A program made the translations under genes and the position numbers. A model generated the notes under the pieces. That model was not told the DNA's origin and made no database searches. It saw only the letters and a program-made list of their open reading frames with translations. From positions 1 through 9,043 of the forward strand of contig USNX01000034.1 of the NCBI GenBank assembly GCA_900556205.1: a stretch of DNA of 9,043 nucleotides, in the 5' to 3' direction. Shown here in pieces: positions 1 through 7,296 of this stretch; position 1 is the stretch's first letter; each line of letters opens with the position of its first letter. The stretch comes from an uncultured Collinsella sp. (GTDB lineage Bacteria > Actinomycetota > Coriobacteriia > Coriobacteriales > Coriobacteriaceae).

Positions 1-683
1 TGGTTCAGCAGCGCGTGCGCGAGGCTGGCGAGCAGGCTGCCTTCGATACCGGCATCCACGACCTGCACCCCGAGATCGTCAAGACTCTTGGTGCCCTGCG
101 CTACCGTACCTCGTTTGGTCAGAACGTGCTTCAGCACTCCCTCGAAGTCTCTGACCTGTGCGGCGTGATGGCTTCCGAGCTTGGCCTGGACGTTGTGACC
201 GCCAAGCGCGCCGGCCTGCTGCACGACCTGGGCAAGGCAATCGACCATGACGTCGAGGGCCCGCATGCCGTCATCGGCGCCGAGCTTGCCCGCCGTTATG
301 GCGAGAAGCCCGTTATCGTTCACGCTATCGAGGCTCACCATGCCGATGTCGACCCCAACACGGTGCTCGATGTCCTGGTACAGGCCGCCGATGCCGTTTC
401 CGCCTCTCGCCCCGGTGCCCGTCGCGAGTCTGCCGAGAACTACATCAAGCGTCTTGAGAAGCTCGAGGAGATTGCCAACTCCCATGAAGGCGTCGAGCGT
501 ACCTATGCCATGCAGGCTGGTCGCGAGGTCCACGTCATGGTTCAGCCGGACAAGATCTCCGATGCCCAGTCCACGGTCCTGGCTCACGATATCGCCCATC
601 AGATCGAGGAAGAGATGGAGTATCCCGGTCAGGTGCGCGTCGTCGTGATTCGCGAGAGCCGCGCTGTCGATATCGCTAAATAA
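1..683 (+). CDS. rny: Ribonuclease Y, C-terminal part (5' end outside window)
   Basis: This is the HD-domain end of RNase Y, the membrane-anchored endoribonuclease that starts mRNA decay in many Gram-positive bacteria. The frame is open from base 3 ([11 protein letters not shown]), so the GTG at 15 is internal. About 226 of the roughly 520 residues usual for the family are present; the N-terminal membrane anchor, coiled coil and KH domain lie upstream of the window. Visible HD-domain metal ligands are the His of LQHSLEV, the HD pair in LLHDLGKA (about 218-238) and the His residues in EAHHAD. The segment [15 protein letters not shown] is a strong RNase Y signature. The protein ends in the usual [14 protein letters not shown] tail. 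The next gene starts 1 nt after the stop, so the two are probably cotranscribed. The identification is secure. Confidence 0.96.
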   Translation, partial: VQQRVREAGEQAAFDTGIHDLHPEIVKTLGALRYRTSFGQNVLQHSLEVSDLCGVMASELGLDVVTAKRAGLLHDLGKAIDHDVEGPHAVIGAELARRYGEKPVIVHAIEAHHADVDPNTVLDVLVQAADAVSASRPGARRESAENYIKRLEKLEEIANSHEGVERTYAMQAGREVHVMVQPDKISDAQSTVLAHDIAHQIEEEMEYPGQVRVVVIRESRAVDIAK

Positions 684-684
684 C

Positions 685-1770
685 ATGAGCGACGCGAACG
701 AGCTCATCTCATTTATCGCGTCGATGTCGGGGGAGGGCAACCTTCGCGTCGAGGAGAACCTTGGCGAGGGGTATGTCCGCCTCCGCGTTTCGGAGGCCGA
801 GCGGCGCCAGGCAAAACACGACATTCAGCATGTCGAGGATATCGTCATCGAAATGCTCCGTAATGCTCGCGATGCCGGCGCCGACAAGGTCTATCTCGCC
901 ACGACCAAGGAAGATGGCGTCCGCACGCTTGTCTTTCTGGATAACGGTTCGGGCGTTCCGCAGGATATGCAAGAGCGAATCTTCGATGCCCGCGTTACCT
1001 CCAAGCTCGAGAGCATGAAGATGGACCGTTGGGGCGTTCACGGTCGTGGCATGGCATTGTTTTCGATCAAGCAGAACACCGACGAGGCCCGTGTGGTCAC
1101 GTCTGGTGTCGACCTTGGCTCGGCCTTTAAGGTGAGCGTTGCGGCCGACCGCCTCAGTGAGCGTGCCGATCAGTCCAGCTGGCCTCAGGCCGTCAAGGAT
1201 GAGTACGGACGTTATGTCTGTGCTCGCGGCCCGCATAATATTATTCGCGCTGCTTGTGAGTTTGCGCTCGAGGAGTTGCGTGGTTGTGATGTCTATCTTG
1301 GTTCTCCGTCTGAGATTGCCGCGACCCTTTATGCTCAGGCGTCAAGTCGGCTCGATACGTCGCGTCTCCTGTTCATTGATGACGAGAGTGAGCTTCCGGT
1401 TGTCGATCGTTTAGGCCTTGCCTCTGATGCCGAGGACTTTATCCGTATCTGCTCGGGTTTGGGTCTTGAGATGTCCGAGCGCACGGCCCATCGCATTTTG
1501 GCAGGGCAGATTAAACCCGTTCGCGGTGTGACCGCGCGTCTGCTGCGCGAGCGTGATTCGTCCTCGCATGCGCCGGCTCCTGTCGATCTTGCAAAGGATC
1601 GTCGCGGGCTACGTATTGCCAAGGATGACATGGCACAGTTTTCGCGTGCTGTGGAGCGTGACTTTAATGACCTTGCCGCCCGGTACTATCTCAACCTTTG
1701 CGGTGACCCAAAGATTCGTGTTTCGCGTGATCGAATCACTGTGACCTTCGATCTTGCCAAAGAGGAATAG
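685..1770 (+). CDS. Stand-alone GHKL-fold ATPase of unknown function (361 aa)
   Basis: The N-terminal half carries the ATP-binding elements of the GHKL superfamily (gyrase B, Hsp90, histidine kinase, MutL). The N box is E56-MLRN60 followed by ARDAG, the G1 box is D86-NGSG90, and there is a VTSK motif at 104-107. A glycine-rich lid follows at G117-VHGRG122 and runs into MALFSIK. The VTSK plus GxHGRG arrangement looks more like MutL/Hsp90-type ATPases than sensor kinases. There is no HisKA dimerisation helix, no receiver domain, no membrane segment and no signal peptide, so it is probably cytosolic. The C-terminal half (about 165-361) matches no domain I recognise; it holds a helical stretch around EDFIRICSGLGLEMSERTAH and a basic patch near LLRERDSSS. 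The ATG at 685 lies 1 nt after the rny stop, implying coupling to rny. The fold is well supported; the function is unknown. Confidence 0.85.
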   Translation: MSDANELISFIASMSGEGNLRVEENLGEGYVRLRVSEAERRQAKHDIQHVEDIVIEMLRNARDAGADKVYLATTKEDGVRTLVFLDNGSGVPQDMQERIFDARVTSKLESMKMDRWGVHGRGMALFSIKQNTDEARVVTSGVDLGSAFKVSVAADRLSERADQSSWPQAVKDEYGRYVCARGPHNIIRAACEFALEELRGCDVYLGSPSEIAATLYAQASSRLDTSRLLFIDDESELPVVDRLGLASDAEDFIRICSGLGLEMSERTAHRILAGQIKPVRGVTARLLRERDSSSHAPAPVDLAKDRRGLRIAKDDMAQFSRAVERDFNDLAARYYLNLCGDPKIRVSRDRITVTFDLAKEE

Positions 1771-1776
1771 TGCCTT

Positions 1777-1794
1777 TACCGAGTCCACTCGGTA
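1777..1794. promoter_or_regulatory. 18-nt perfect palindrome in the spoVS leader
   Basis: TACCGAGTCCACTCGGTA has 8-bp perfect arms around a CC centre and lies between the ATPase stop (1770) and the spoVS start (1845). The 2-nt centre is too small for a full RNA loop and no T-run follows at once, so a protein-binding operator fits better than a terminator. I could not place a convincing -35/-10 pair in the leader. Its role is inferred. Confidence 0.45.
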
Positions 1795-1844
1795 CGATAC
1801 AGTTATTGCAGTTAAAACGTACTTTTAAACGCAGGAGTTTCTTC

Positions 1845-2162
1845 ATGGATTGCCTGAAGGTATCAAGCAAATCATCGCCCGCGTCCGTTGCCGGCGCCAT
1901 CGCCGGCATGGTCAAGGATGGTGTGCCCGTCAACATTCAGTGTGTCGGCGCCGGTGCGGTCAACCAGGCCATAAAGGCCGTGGCTATTGCGCGCGGTTTT
2001 TTGATTCCAACCGGGTTTGATATTTCCTGCGCGCCCGTGTTCTCCGACATCCTCATTAACGGGGAGTCGCGCACGGCCATCCGTCTTTCTATTTACGTTC
2101 ACCAGATCAATCGAGCTGCTATGGATAACGTCGTCATGGATGATGTTAAGCCTGTGGCATAG
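1845..2162 (+). CDS. spoVS: Stage V sporulation protein S family (SpoVS)
   Basis: The protein starts MDCLKVSSKSSPASVAGAIA and contains the conserved AVNQAIKAVAIARGF core, followed by a GESRTAIRLSIYV-type segment. This is the hallmark of the small SpoVS family (about 86 aa in Bacillus), which has an Alba-like fold and suspected nucleic-acid binding. The product is 105 aa, longer than usual because of a tail after IYVHQIN. The frame is open back to a GTG at 1770, but the ATG at 1845 is chosen because AGGAG at 1833-1837 lies 7 nt before it and family homology begins exactly there. In Bacillus SpoVS affects sporulation; here it is presumably a housekeeping regulator, since the inferred lineage is not known for spores. 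It follows the rny–ATPase pair and precedes miaB. Confidence 0.93.
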   Translation: MDCLKVSSKSSPASVAGAIAGMVKDGVPVNIQCVGAGAVNQAIKAVAIARGFLIPTGFDISCAPVFSDILINGESRTAIRLSIYVHQINRAAMDNVVMDDVKPVA

Positions 2163-2200
2163 CTTCTGCTTGCCTCGATTCGCCCCCCCTCTCCATCGTT

Positions 2201-2205
2201 AGGAC
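2201..2205 (+). promoter_or_regulatory. miaB ribosome binding site that decides the start
   Basis: AGGAC lies 2 nt before the ATG at 2208 and 8 nt before the ATG at 2214. The second spacing is normal and the first is too short, so initiation at 2214 is preferred. A run of seven C residues (2183-2189) lies just upstream. Confidence 0.5.
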
Positions 2206-2213
2206 TTATGCAC

Positions 2214-3584
2214 ATGGACCAGCGTTCCGTACGCGATATTCTTGCCGGTAAAACCTACTTTATCCGCACCTTTGGCTGCCAGATGAATCAGCACGACTCC
2301 GAGCGCGTGAGCGGTCTGCTCGATTCGTATGGTTGCCTCATGGCGCTCGATCCCGAGCATGCCGATATTGTTGTCTTCATGACATGCTGCGTGCGCGAGG
2401 CCGCCGATACTCGCCTGTACGGCCAGTGCAATTCCTGTAAAAGCCTGCCGCCTTCGCCTTCGGGCAAGCGTGTGGTTGCCGTTGGTGGTTGCATCGCGCA
2501 GCGCGATGGCGAGGGCCTGCTCACCAACGTCGATAACGTCAATGTCATCTTTGGTACGCATTCCATCGCACATGTGGCAGAGCTCATTGCCGAGGCGTTC
2601 CTTGATGGCAAGCGTCATATCCGCACCAATGAGCATGAGGATACGGATGCCATGAGCATGCCGTGGCATCGCGAGACCCAGTATCACGCTTGGGTGCCCA
2701 TCATGACGGGCTGCAATAATTTCTGTACCTATTGCATCGTTCCGTACGTGCGCGGTCGCGAAAAGAGCCGCTCCTTCGAGGAGATTGTCGACGAGGTGAC
2801 CGGTTTGGTGCGCCAGGGCGTGCGTGAGATTACGCTGCTGGGCCAAAACGTTAACTCATATGGTCGCGATCTGTTTGGCAAGCCGCGTTTTGCCGATTTG
2901 CTGCGTGCCGTGGGCGATACGGGTGTGGAGCGCATCTTCTTTACGTCTTCGCATCCCAAGGATCTGCTGCCCGAGACCATCGACGCCATGGCCGAGACGC
3001 CTGCTGTTATGCCGCAGCTGCACCTGGCCGTCCAGTCAGGTTCGACGCGGATCCTCAAAGAGATGAATCGCCGTTATACACGCGAGGACTATCTGGGCCT
3101 GGTCGATCGCATTCGCAACCGCATGCCCGATATCGCGCTCTCGACTGACATTATCGTTGGCTTCCCGGGCGAGACTGAAGAAGACTTTGAGCAGACGCTT
3201 TCACTTGCCGAGACGGTCCGCTATGCCCAGGCCTATACCTTCATCTATTCCAAGCGCGCCGGTACCCCGGCCGCAGAGATTGACGATCCTACGCCGCATG
3301 AGGTTATTCTCGGGCGTTTCAACCGCCTGGTTAAGGTTATCGAGACCACGGCACATGAGTATAACCAGGGTGAACTTCATACTGTGGTTCCGGCGCTCAT
3401 TGAGGGAACGAGTAAAAAGAACGACGCGGTCCTGCTGGGCAAGAGTCCCAAGAATCAGACCGTGCATGCGCCTATCCCCGAGGGTTACAGCATCGATCAG
3501 CTTGTTGGCAAGATCGTTGATGTTAACGTTGACGTTGCCAAGACCTGGTATTTGTCCGGCTCCGTTGTGGGCGAGCCGCGCTAA
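2214..3584 (+). CDS. miaB: tRNA-2-methylthio-N6-dimethylallyladenosine synthase MiaB
   Basis: This is a radical-SAM methylthiotransferase that converts i6A37 to ms2i6A37 in tRNAs reading UNN codons. Counting from the ATG at 2214 (456 aa), the N-terminal UPF0004 domain carries the first cluster ligands C22 (TFGCQMN), C58 (MTCCVRE) and C93 (GGCIAQ). The radical-SAM CxxxCxxC is C167-NNF-C171-TY-C174, followed by IVPYVRG. A TRAM RNA-binding domain ends the protein (about 382-448). All catalytic cysteines are present. Two oddities: the usual Asn before the second cluster Cys motif (NTC) is Met here, and an extra CxxC (C72, C75) lies in the linker after RLYGQ. An in-frame ATG at 2208 would add two residues. 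The stop overlaps the miaA start by 1 nt (TAATG), so the enzyme is translationally coupled to the one that makes its substrate. Confidence 0.96.
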   Translation: MDQRSVRDILAGKTYFIRTFGCQMNQHDSERVSGLLDSYGCLMALDPEHADIVVFMTCCVREAADTRLYGQCNSCKSLPPSPSGKRVVAVGGCIAQRDGEGLLTNVDNVNVIFGTHSIAHVAELIAEAFLDGKRHIRTNEHEDTDAMSMPWHRETQYHAWVPIMTGCNNFCTYCIVPYVRGREKSRSFEEIVDEVTGLVRQGVREITLLGQNVNSYGRDLFGKPRFADLLRAVGDTGVERIFFTSSHPKDLLPETIDAMAETPAVMPQLHLAVQSGSTRILKEMNRRYTREDYLGLVDRIRNRMPDIALSTDIIVGFPGETEEDFEQTLSLAETVRYAQAYTFIYSKRAGTPAAEIDDPTPHEVILGRFNRLVKVIETTAHEYNQGELHTVVPALIEGTSKKNDAVLLGKSPKNQTVHAPIPEGYSIDQLVGKIVDVNVDVAKTWYLSGSVVGEPR

Positions 3585-4522
3585 TGGTTTCTTCCGGGGC
3601 AGGTCTTTCCGCCGTTGCGATCGTCGGTCCGACGGCGGTTGGTAAGAGTGATGTTGCCGACCGTTTGGCCGCTCGTCTTTCGTCCGAAGTGCTGTCGTGC
3701 GATGCGATGCAAATCTATCGCGGCATGGACATCGGTACCGCAAAGATGGCGCCCGATGAGTGTACGGCGCCGCTGCGTCTCGTCGACATTGTAGAGCCGG
3801 GTGTGGCATATTCTGCTGCGCTTTATCAGGCTGACGCTCGCGCGCATGTTGAACGTCTCCTTGGTTCGGGTTGCCTGCCGGTTTTTTGCGGAGGTACGGG
3901 GCTGTATCTCAAGGCCGCCCTTGATGAGATGGACTTTCCCTCGGGTGAACTTGAGGACGATCGCCGTGCGGGCTATCAGGAGCTTGCCGAGCGTATTGGC
4001 GAGGAAGAACTGCATGCTCTGCTTGCCGAGCGCGATCCAGAATCGGCTGCTGTTATTCATCCCCATAACGTGCGCCGTGTGATTCGTGCGCTCGAGATGC
4101 ATGATGATGGTATCTCCTATGCAAAGCAAAAAAGTCAGTTTAGTGTTCCGCGCGAGCATTATCATGCCCTATGGTTTGGTCTGACGCGTAATCGCGAGGT
4201 GCTCTACGAGCGCATTAACCTGCGTGTCGATCTGATGTTTGAACAGGGTCTTGTTGATGAGGTTCGCGGTCTTATGGACCAGGGGCTGGGAGATGCCCTG
4301 ACTTCGATGCAGGCAATTGGCTATAAAGAGATCATCGATGCTTTCAATGGCGTGACGAGCATGGATGAGGCTCGCGAACTCATTAAGATGCGTTCGCGTC
4401 GCTATGCCAAACGTCAGCTTTCGTGGTTTAAGCGCGATGACCGTATCGCGTGGTTTGATATGGATGGATGTACGATCGATGAGGTCGTTGCTGATATCCT
4501 GCATCGTATTGAGGCTGCCTAA
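3584..4522 (+). CDS. miaA: tRNA dimethylallyltransferase MiaA
   Basis: The enzyme transfers the dimethylallyl group from DMAPP to N6 of A37 in tRNA, the step before MiaB. The 312-aa length is normal. The P-loop is G15-PTAVGKS22. The family block around residues 38-53 reads SCDAMQIYRGMDIGTAK, where many homologues have DSMQ: the Ser after the Asp is Ala here, while the Asp and Gln are kept. TGLYLKA (substrate pocket), HNVRRVIRALE and the late MQAIGYKEI segment are all present, and the basic RRYAKRQLSWFKRD segment ends the catalytic part. The start ATG shares its A with the miaB stop, and the stop shares its last A with the hflX start, so three genes are read as one coupled unit. E. coli also keeps miaA near hflX, with hfq between; no hfq is present here. 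Confidence 0.96.
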   Translation: MVSSGAGLSAVAIVGPTAVGKSDVADRLAARLSSEVLSCDAMQIYRGMDIGTAKMAPDECTAPLRLVDIVEPGVAYSAALYQADARAHVERLLGSGCLPVFCGGTGLYLKAALDEMDFPSGELEDDRRAGYQELAERIGEEELHALLAERDPESAAVIHPHNVRRVIRALEMHDDGISYAKQKSQFSVPREHYHALWFGLTRNREVLYERINLRVDLMFEQGLVDEVRGLMDQGLGDALTSMQAIGYKEIIDAFNGVTSMDEARELIKMRSRRYAKRQLSWFKRDDRIAWFDMDGCTIDEVVADILHRIEAA

Positions 4523-5811
4523 TGGCCCGTTTCCCCTTTGTTCCCACGGCACCCGAGCCCGAGCGTGCCATTTTGGTTGGTGTTGAGTGGCGCGACAATG
4601 CATGGCCACTCGATCGATCGCTCGATGAGCTGGAGCGCCTTGCCCACACGGCTGGTGCACAGTGCGTGGCTCGCTTGTCTCAGCGTTTGGTAAAGCCGTA
4701 TCCCAAATCATTTATCGGTTCCGGTAAGGTAGAGGAGCTGTGCGGTCTGGTACATCGCATGGATGCCGATGTCGTTATTTTTGACGACGACCTGACGCCC
4801 TCGCAGCAATCCTATTTGGAGAAAGCCGTGGGCGAGCCGGTAAAGATTATCGATCGTACGGCACTGATCTTGGATATCTTTGGCCTGCATGCTCAGACGC
4901 GTGAGGGACGCCTACAGGTACAGCTGGCGCAGCTTCAATATCTGTTGCCTCGTCTGCGCGGCATGTGGAGCCATCTCGCCAAGGAACAGACGCGCGGCGG
5001 CATCGGCTCACGCTTTGGTCAGGGCGAAAGTCAGCTCGAGGTCGACCGTCGCCTCATTCGTAATAAGATTGCTGCGCTTCGACGTGAGATCAAGCAGGTT
5101 GAACAGCGTCGTGATGTTCAATCCAAGAGTCGTATTGAGTCACCGGCGTTTCGCGTCGCGTTAGCCGGTTATACCAATGCCGGTAAATCGACGTTGCTCA
5201 ATCGTCTGACCGGTTCTACGGTACTTTCGCAGGACAAGCTGTTTGCTACGCTCGACCCGACGACGCGTTCATATCGCCTGCCTGGCGGTCGCGGCATGAC
5301 GATTACCGATACCGTCGGCTTTATTCAAAAGCTGCCGCATGGTCTGGTCGATGCCTTTAAATCGACGTTGTCCGAGGTGTTGGGTGCCGATTTAATTCTC
5401 AAAGTCGTGGATGCGTCTGATGAGGACTATGAGCGACAGCTTGAGGCTGTCGACCGCGTGCTTGATGAGATCGGTGCCGGAGAGCGTTTAACGCTTACGG
5501 TGTTCAATAAAATCGATCTTCTCGATAGCGTCGATCGATTGAGTTTTCGTCGTCGTTATCCGGAAGCTGTTCTGTTCTCGGCCCAAACGGGCGAGGGGCT
5601 CGACGATCTCGTCGATCGCATTGCTCGCGAGGCGGCCGCCACCGATGTGCTGCTTTCCGCCGACATTCCATATCGTGAAGGTGCACTCATCACAGTCGTG
5701 CATGAGCAGGGGACCCTTTTGCACGAGGAATATCTTGAGGATGGCGTTCGTATTGTGGCGAAACTGCCGGCTCGTATTGCACCGCGGCTCGAGCGTTATC
5801 GCACAGAGTAG
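4522..5811 (+). CDS. hflX: Ribosome-associated GTPase HflX
   Basis: HflX is a translational GTPase-like protein that binds the 50S subunit and splits or rescues stalled ribosomes under stress. The protein has 429 aa. The N-terminal HflX domain includes VARLSQRLVKPYPKSFIGSG, FDDDLTPSQQ and the glycine-rich linker RGGIGSRFGQGESQLE. The G domain follows in order: G1 NAGKSTLLN (219-227), G2 DPTTR, G3 DTVGF (263-267), G4 NKID (329-332) and G5 SAQTGEG. All nucleotide-binding motifs are intact. The start overlaps the miaA stop by 1 nt. The last 16 nt overlap the convergent acyltransferase gene, and no terminator hairpin is visible, so read-through would make antisense RNA to that gene. Confidence 0.96.
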   Translation: MARFPFVPTAPEPERAILVGVEWRDNAWPLDRSLDELERLAHTAGAQCVARLSQRLVKPYPKSFIGSGKVEELCGLVHRMDADVVIFDDDLTPSQQSYLEKAVGEPVKIIDRTALILDIFGLHAQTREGRLQVQLAQLQYLLPRLRGMWSHLAKEQTRGGIGSRFGQGESQLEVDRRLIRNKIAALRREIKQVEQRRDVQSKSRIESPAFRVALAGYTNAGKSTLLNRLTGSTVLSQDKLFATLDPTTRSYRLPGGRGMTITDTVGFIQKLPHGLVDAFKSTLSEVLGADLILKVVDASDEDYERQLEAVDRVLDEIGAGERLTLTVFNKIDLLDSVDRLSFRRRYPEAVLFSAQTGEGLDDLVDRIAREAAATDVLLSADIPYREGALITVVHEQGTLLHEEYLEDGVRIVAKLPARIAPRLERYRTE

Positions 5812-6501
5812 GCGAGCTCCAAAATGCCCAGTATGATGGGCTGATGTAGCAGATAAAAGGGGAGTGCATGACGTCCAAGGCTGGCGAGCGCCGGCAGGGG
5901 GTTGGCGTAGGCCCAGCTTGGGGCGGGATGTTCGCATCTTTGAGCGGTGCGCGCAGCAAAGTATCCTGTGAGATACATGAATATGAACGGGATGATTGGA
6001 TAATAGTCGCCTGAAACAAACCGGGGGCCGGGAAATCCTAGCCACGCCAAATAGGGGAATGAATAGGTCGATTTCGGGATGCCCCATGTCGCCGCGAAGA
6101 GAGCGAGACATATCGCAATGCCCCACGTGCTGGGCACTTTCTTAAGCATCGGTCGTGCTACGGCTGTCACAGCGGTACACGCCGCCATGCAATAAATGAT
6201 GCCAAAGTTCACTGAATCGTCGACCGATACGAGCGTTGTTGCGATCCAGACGACCAAAGCTGCGGCAGCGTACTTGGCCGCTCGTTTGGCATTGTTGCGT
6301 GAGAGCGTGCACATCCAACCCGCGATAAACAAAAATACCCAGCTGATGCTGGCGCGCCAGATGTCTTGAAAGACGGTCTGGGTAAACCAGGGCATATCCC
6401 AGTCGTACAGGTAGGCGAGATCGTAGCAAGCGTGAAAACCTGCCATTGAAATCATCGTAAACCTCGCGGACGGTATCAAAGATGGTGATGCGTTTTTGCA
6501 T
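5796..6501 (-). pseudogene. DUF1624/HGSNAT-type membrane acyltransferase, frameshifted
   Basis: The gene begins with an ATG at 6501-6499 that shares a base with the lexA stop (TAATG). It encodes MQKRITIFDTVR and then loses frame. The continuation, RFTMISMAGFHACYDL onward, is one frame away and runs to the stop at 5796-5798. Family members read R-G-F at the junction; deleting one base near 6464 (GAGG to GGG on the coding strand) restores this and gives 705 nt, or 234 aa, a normal length. The restored protein has about six hydrophobic membrane segments, FHACYDL near the N-terminus and YLLHQPIILG near the C-terminus, as in the heparan-alpha-glucosaminide acetyltransferase-like family of envelope acyltransferases. 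A TTG at 6479 could start the downstream part alone, but it has no ribosome site. Coupling to lexA predicts SOS induction. The break is either a real mutation or a base-calling error; the substrate is unknown. Confidence 0.85.
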
Positions 6502-7145
6502 TACGAGAACCGGCGCATCAAGCCGACGACTTTGCCCAAGATAACGGGATTCGTTGCATAGATAGGCTCCATGGTGTCATTCTCGGGCTGCAGGCGTACG
6601 CGTCCCTGCTCCTTGTAGAACGTCTTGACGGTCGCTGAACCATCAATCATGGCCACGACAATTTCGCCGTTCATGGCACTCTTTTGTTCACGGACGATGA
6701 TGTAATCGCCATTGAAGATGCCGACATTGATCATTGAGCTTCCATGCACCTCAAGGATAAAAGAACCCTGATCGGTGGCGATTTCGGTCGGGATAGTAAA
6801 AGTGTCTTCGATATTCTGCTCGGCCAGAATGGGAATCCCAGCCGCGACGCGACCAACGAGCGGTAGCGAGACCGTTCCGCGAGGTGCGGTGGGCTCGTCA
6901 GATTTAGAAATTGAGACAGAGGAGCCGTCCTCGTTAAAGAGTTCCAGGGCGCGCGGTTTGGTGGCATCGCGCTTGAGCAGCCCGCGCGCCTCCAAGGCAG
7001 ATAAGTGGGCGTGCACGGTGCTGGGGGAGGAAAGGCCCACGGCAGAAGCCATCTCGCGCACGCTGGGCGGATAACCCTTCTCCTGCTGATATTCCTTGAT
7101 GAAGTCGTAAATTTGCTGCTGACGCTTGGTAATTTTGCGAGCCAT
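6501..7145 (-). CDS. lexA: SOS repressor LexA
   Basis: LexA represses DNA-damage genes until RecA filaments trigger its self-cleavage. From the ATG at 7145 the product is 214 aa. The winged-helix domain (about 1-69) contains SVREMASAVGLSSPSTVHAH with the recognition helix. The latent protease follows, with cleavage bond A102-G103 (VAAGIP), catalytic Ser137 (GSSM) and Lys174 (ATVKTFY). The frame is open to 7202, but the 7145 start is chosen because AGGA at 7156-7153 lies 7 nt upstream and the family N-terminus (MARKITKRQ) starts there. Upstream on the lexA side lie an imperfect and two perfect LexA boxes, so it is probably autoregulated. I found no clear lexA -35/-10. The stop overlaps the acyltransferase start, making a two-gene operon. 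Confidence 0.97.
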   Translation of the reverse strand: MARKITKRQQQIYDFIKEYQQEKGYPPSVREMASAVGLSSPSTVHAHLSALEARGLLKRDATKPRALELFNEDGSSVSISKSDEPTAPRGTVSLPLVGRVAAGIPILAEQNIEDTFTIPTEIATDQGSFILEVHGSSMINVGIFNGDYIIVREQKSAMNGEIVVAMIDGSATVKTFYKEQGRVRLQPENDTMEPIYATNPVILGKVVGLMRRFS

Positions 7146-7169
7146 CAGGGGATCCTCTCTGCCAATGCC

Positions 7170-7181
7170 AAACAAATGTTC
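7170..7181. promoter_or_regulatory. Imperfect LexA (SOS) box on the lexA side
   Basis: AAACAAATGTTC matches GAAC-N4-GTTC at seven of eight positions. Its centre is 27 nt from the next box. It lies 25 nt upstream of the lexA start codon and probably helps autoregulation; on its own it would be a weak call. Confidence 0.5.
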
Positions 7182-7189
7182 TATTTTGC

Positions 7190-7217
7190 TTGACAGGAAC
7201 AACTGTTCGAAGATAAT
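7190..7217 (+). promoter_or_regulatory. Near-consensus sigma70-type promoter of the LysM gene
   Basis: The -35 is TTGACA (7190-7195, perfect) and the -10 is GATAAT (7212-7217, five of six), with a 16-bp spacer. A perfect LexA box (7197-7208) fills the spacer, and a second begins about 7 nt after the -10, near the start of transcription. LexA bound at either would block RNA polymerase, so this should be a strong but tightly SOS-repressed promoter. The transcript would have a leader of roughly 80 nt before the LysM start. Confidence 0.75.
7197..7208. promoter_or_regulatory. LexA (SOS) box 1, perfect GAAC-N4-GTTC
   Basis: GAACAACTGTTC, followed by G, matches the Gram-positive LexA operator type. 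It lies inside the promoter spacer of the LysM gene and 51 bp upstream of lexA. Confidence 0.85.
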
Positions 7218-7224
7218 AATAACC

Positions 7225-7236
7225 GAACATTCGTTC
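7225..7236. promoter_or_regulatory. LexA (SOS) box 2, perfect GAAC-N4-GTTC
   Basis: CGAACATTCGTTC contains a perfect GAAC-N4-GTTC core preceded by C. Its centre is 28 nt from box 1. It lies just downstream of the LysM promoter -10. Confidence 0.85.
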
Positions 7237-7242
7237 TCGCGC

Positions 7243-7271
7243 TAGACAATTTTGTCCGCGCGGCTTGATAA
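7243..7271 (+). promoter_or_regulatory. Possible second promoter of the LysM gene
   Basis: TAGACA (7243-7248) and TGATAA (7266-7271) are 17 bp apart and lie closer to the LysM start. A lone GTTC half-site (7276-7279) follows, without a GAAC partner. If active, this promoter would give expression less tightly held by LexA. The matches are only moderate, so this is tentative. Confidence 0.3.
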
Positions 7272-7296
7272 AACTGTTCTCAGCAAAACACGCGAG

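Noticed and set aside
2183..2189. Run of seven C as a phase-variation switch for miaB
   Set aside because: It is short, lies in the leader and not in a -35/-10 spacer that I can identify; it is more likely neutral.
2199..2846. Long open frame on the - strand opposite miaB
   Set aside because: It mirrors the miaB codons, has a low-complexity His/Ala-rich product and lacks a ribosome site; miaB on the + strand is certain.
3201..4165. Open frames on the - strand opposite the miaB end and miaA
   Set aside because: They are typical shadow frames in GC-rich DNA; the products resemble no family and overlap secure genes entirely.
7268..7279. Fourth LexA box before the LysM start
   Set aside because: Only the GTTC half is present; the partner half reads ATAA, so it does not meet the operator pattern.
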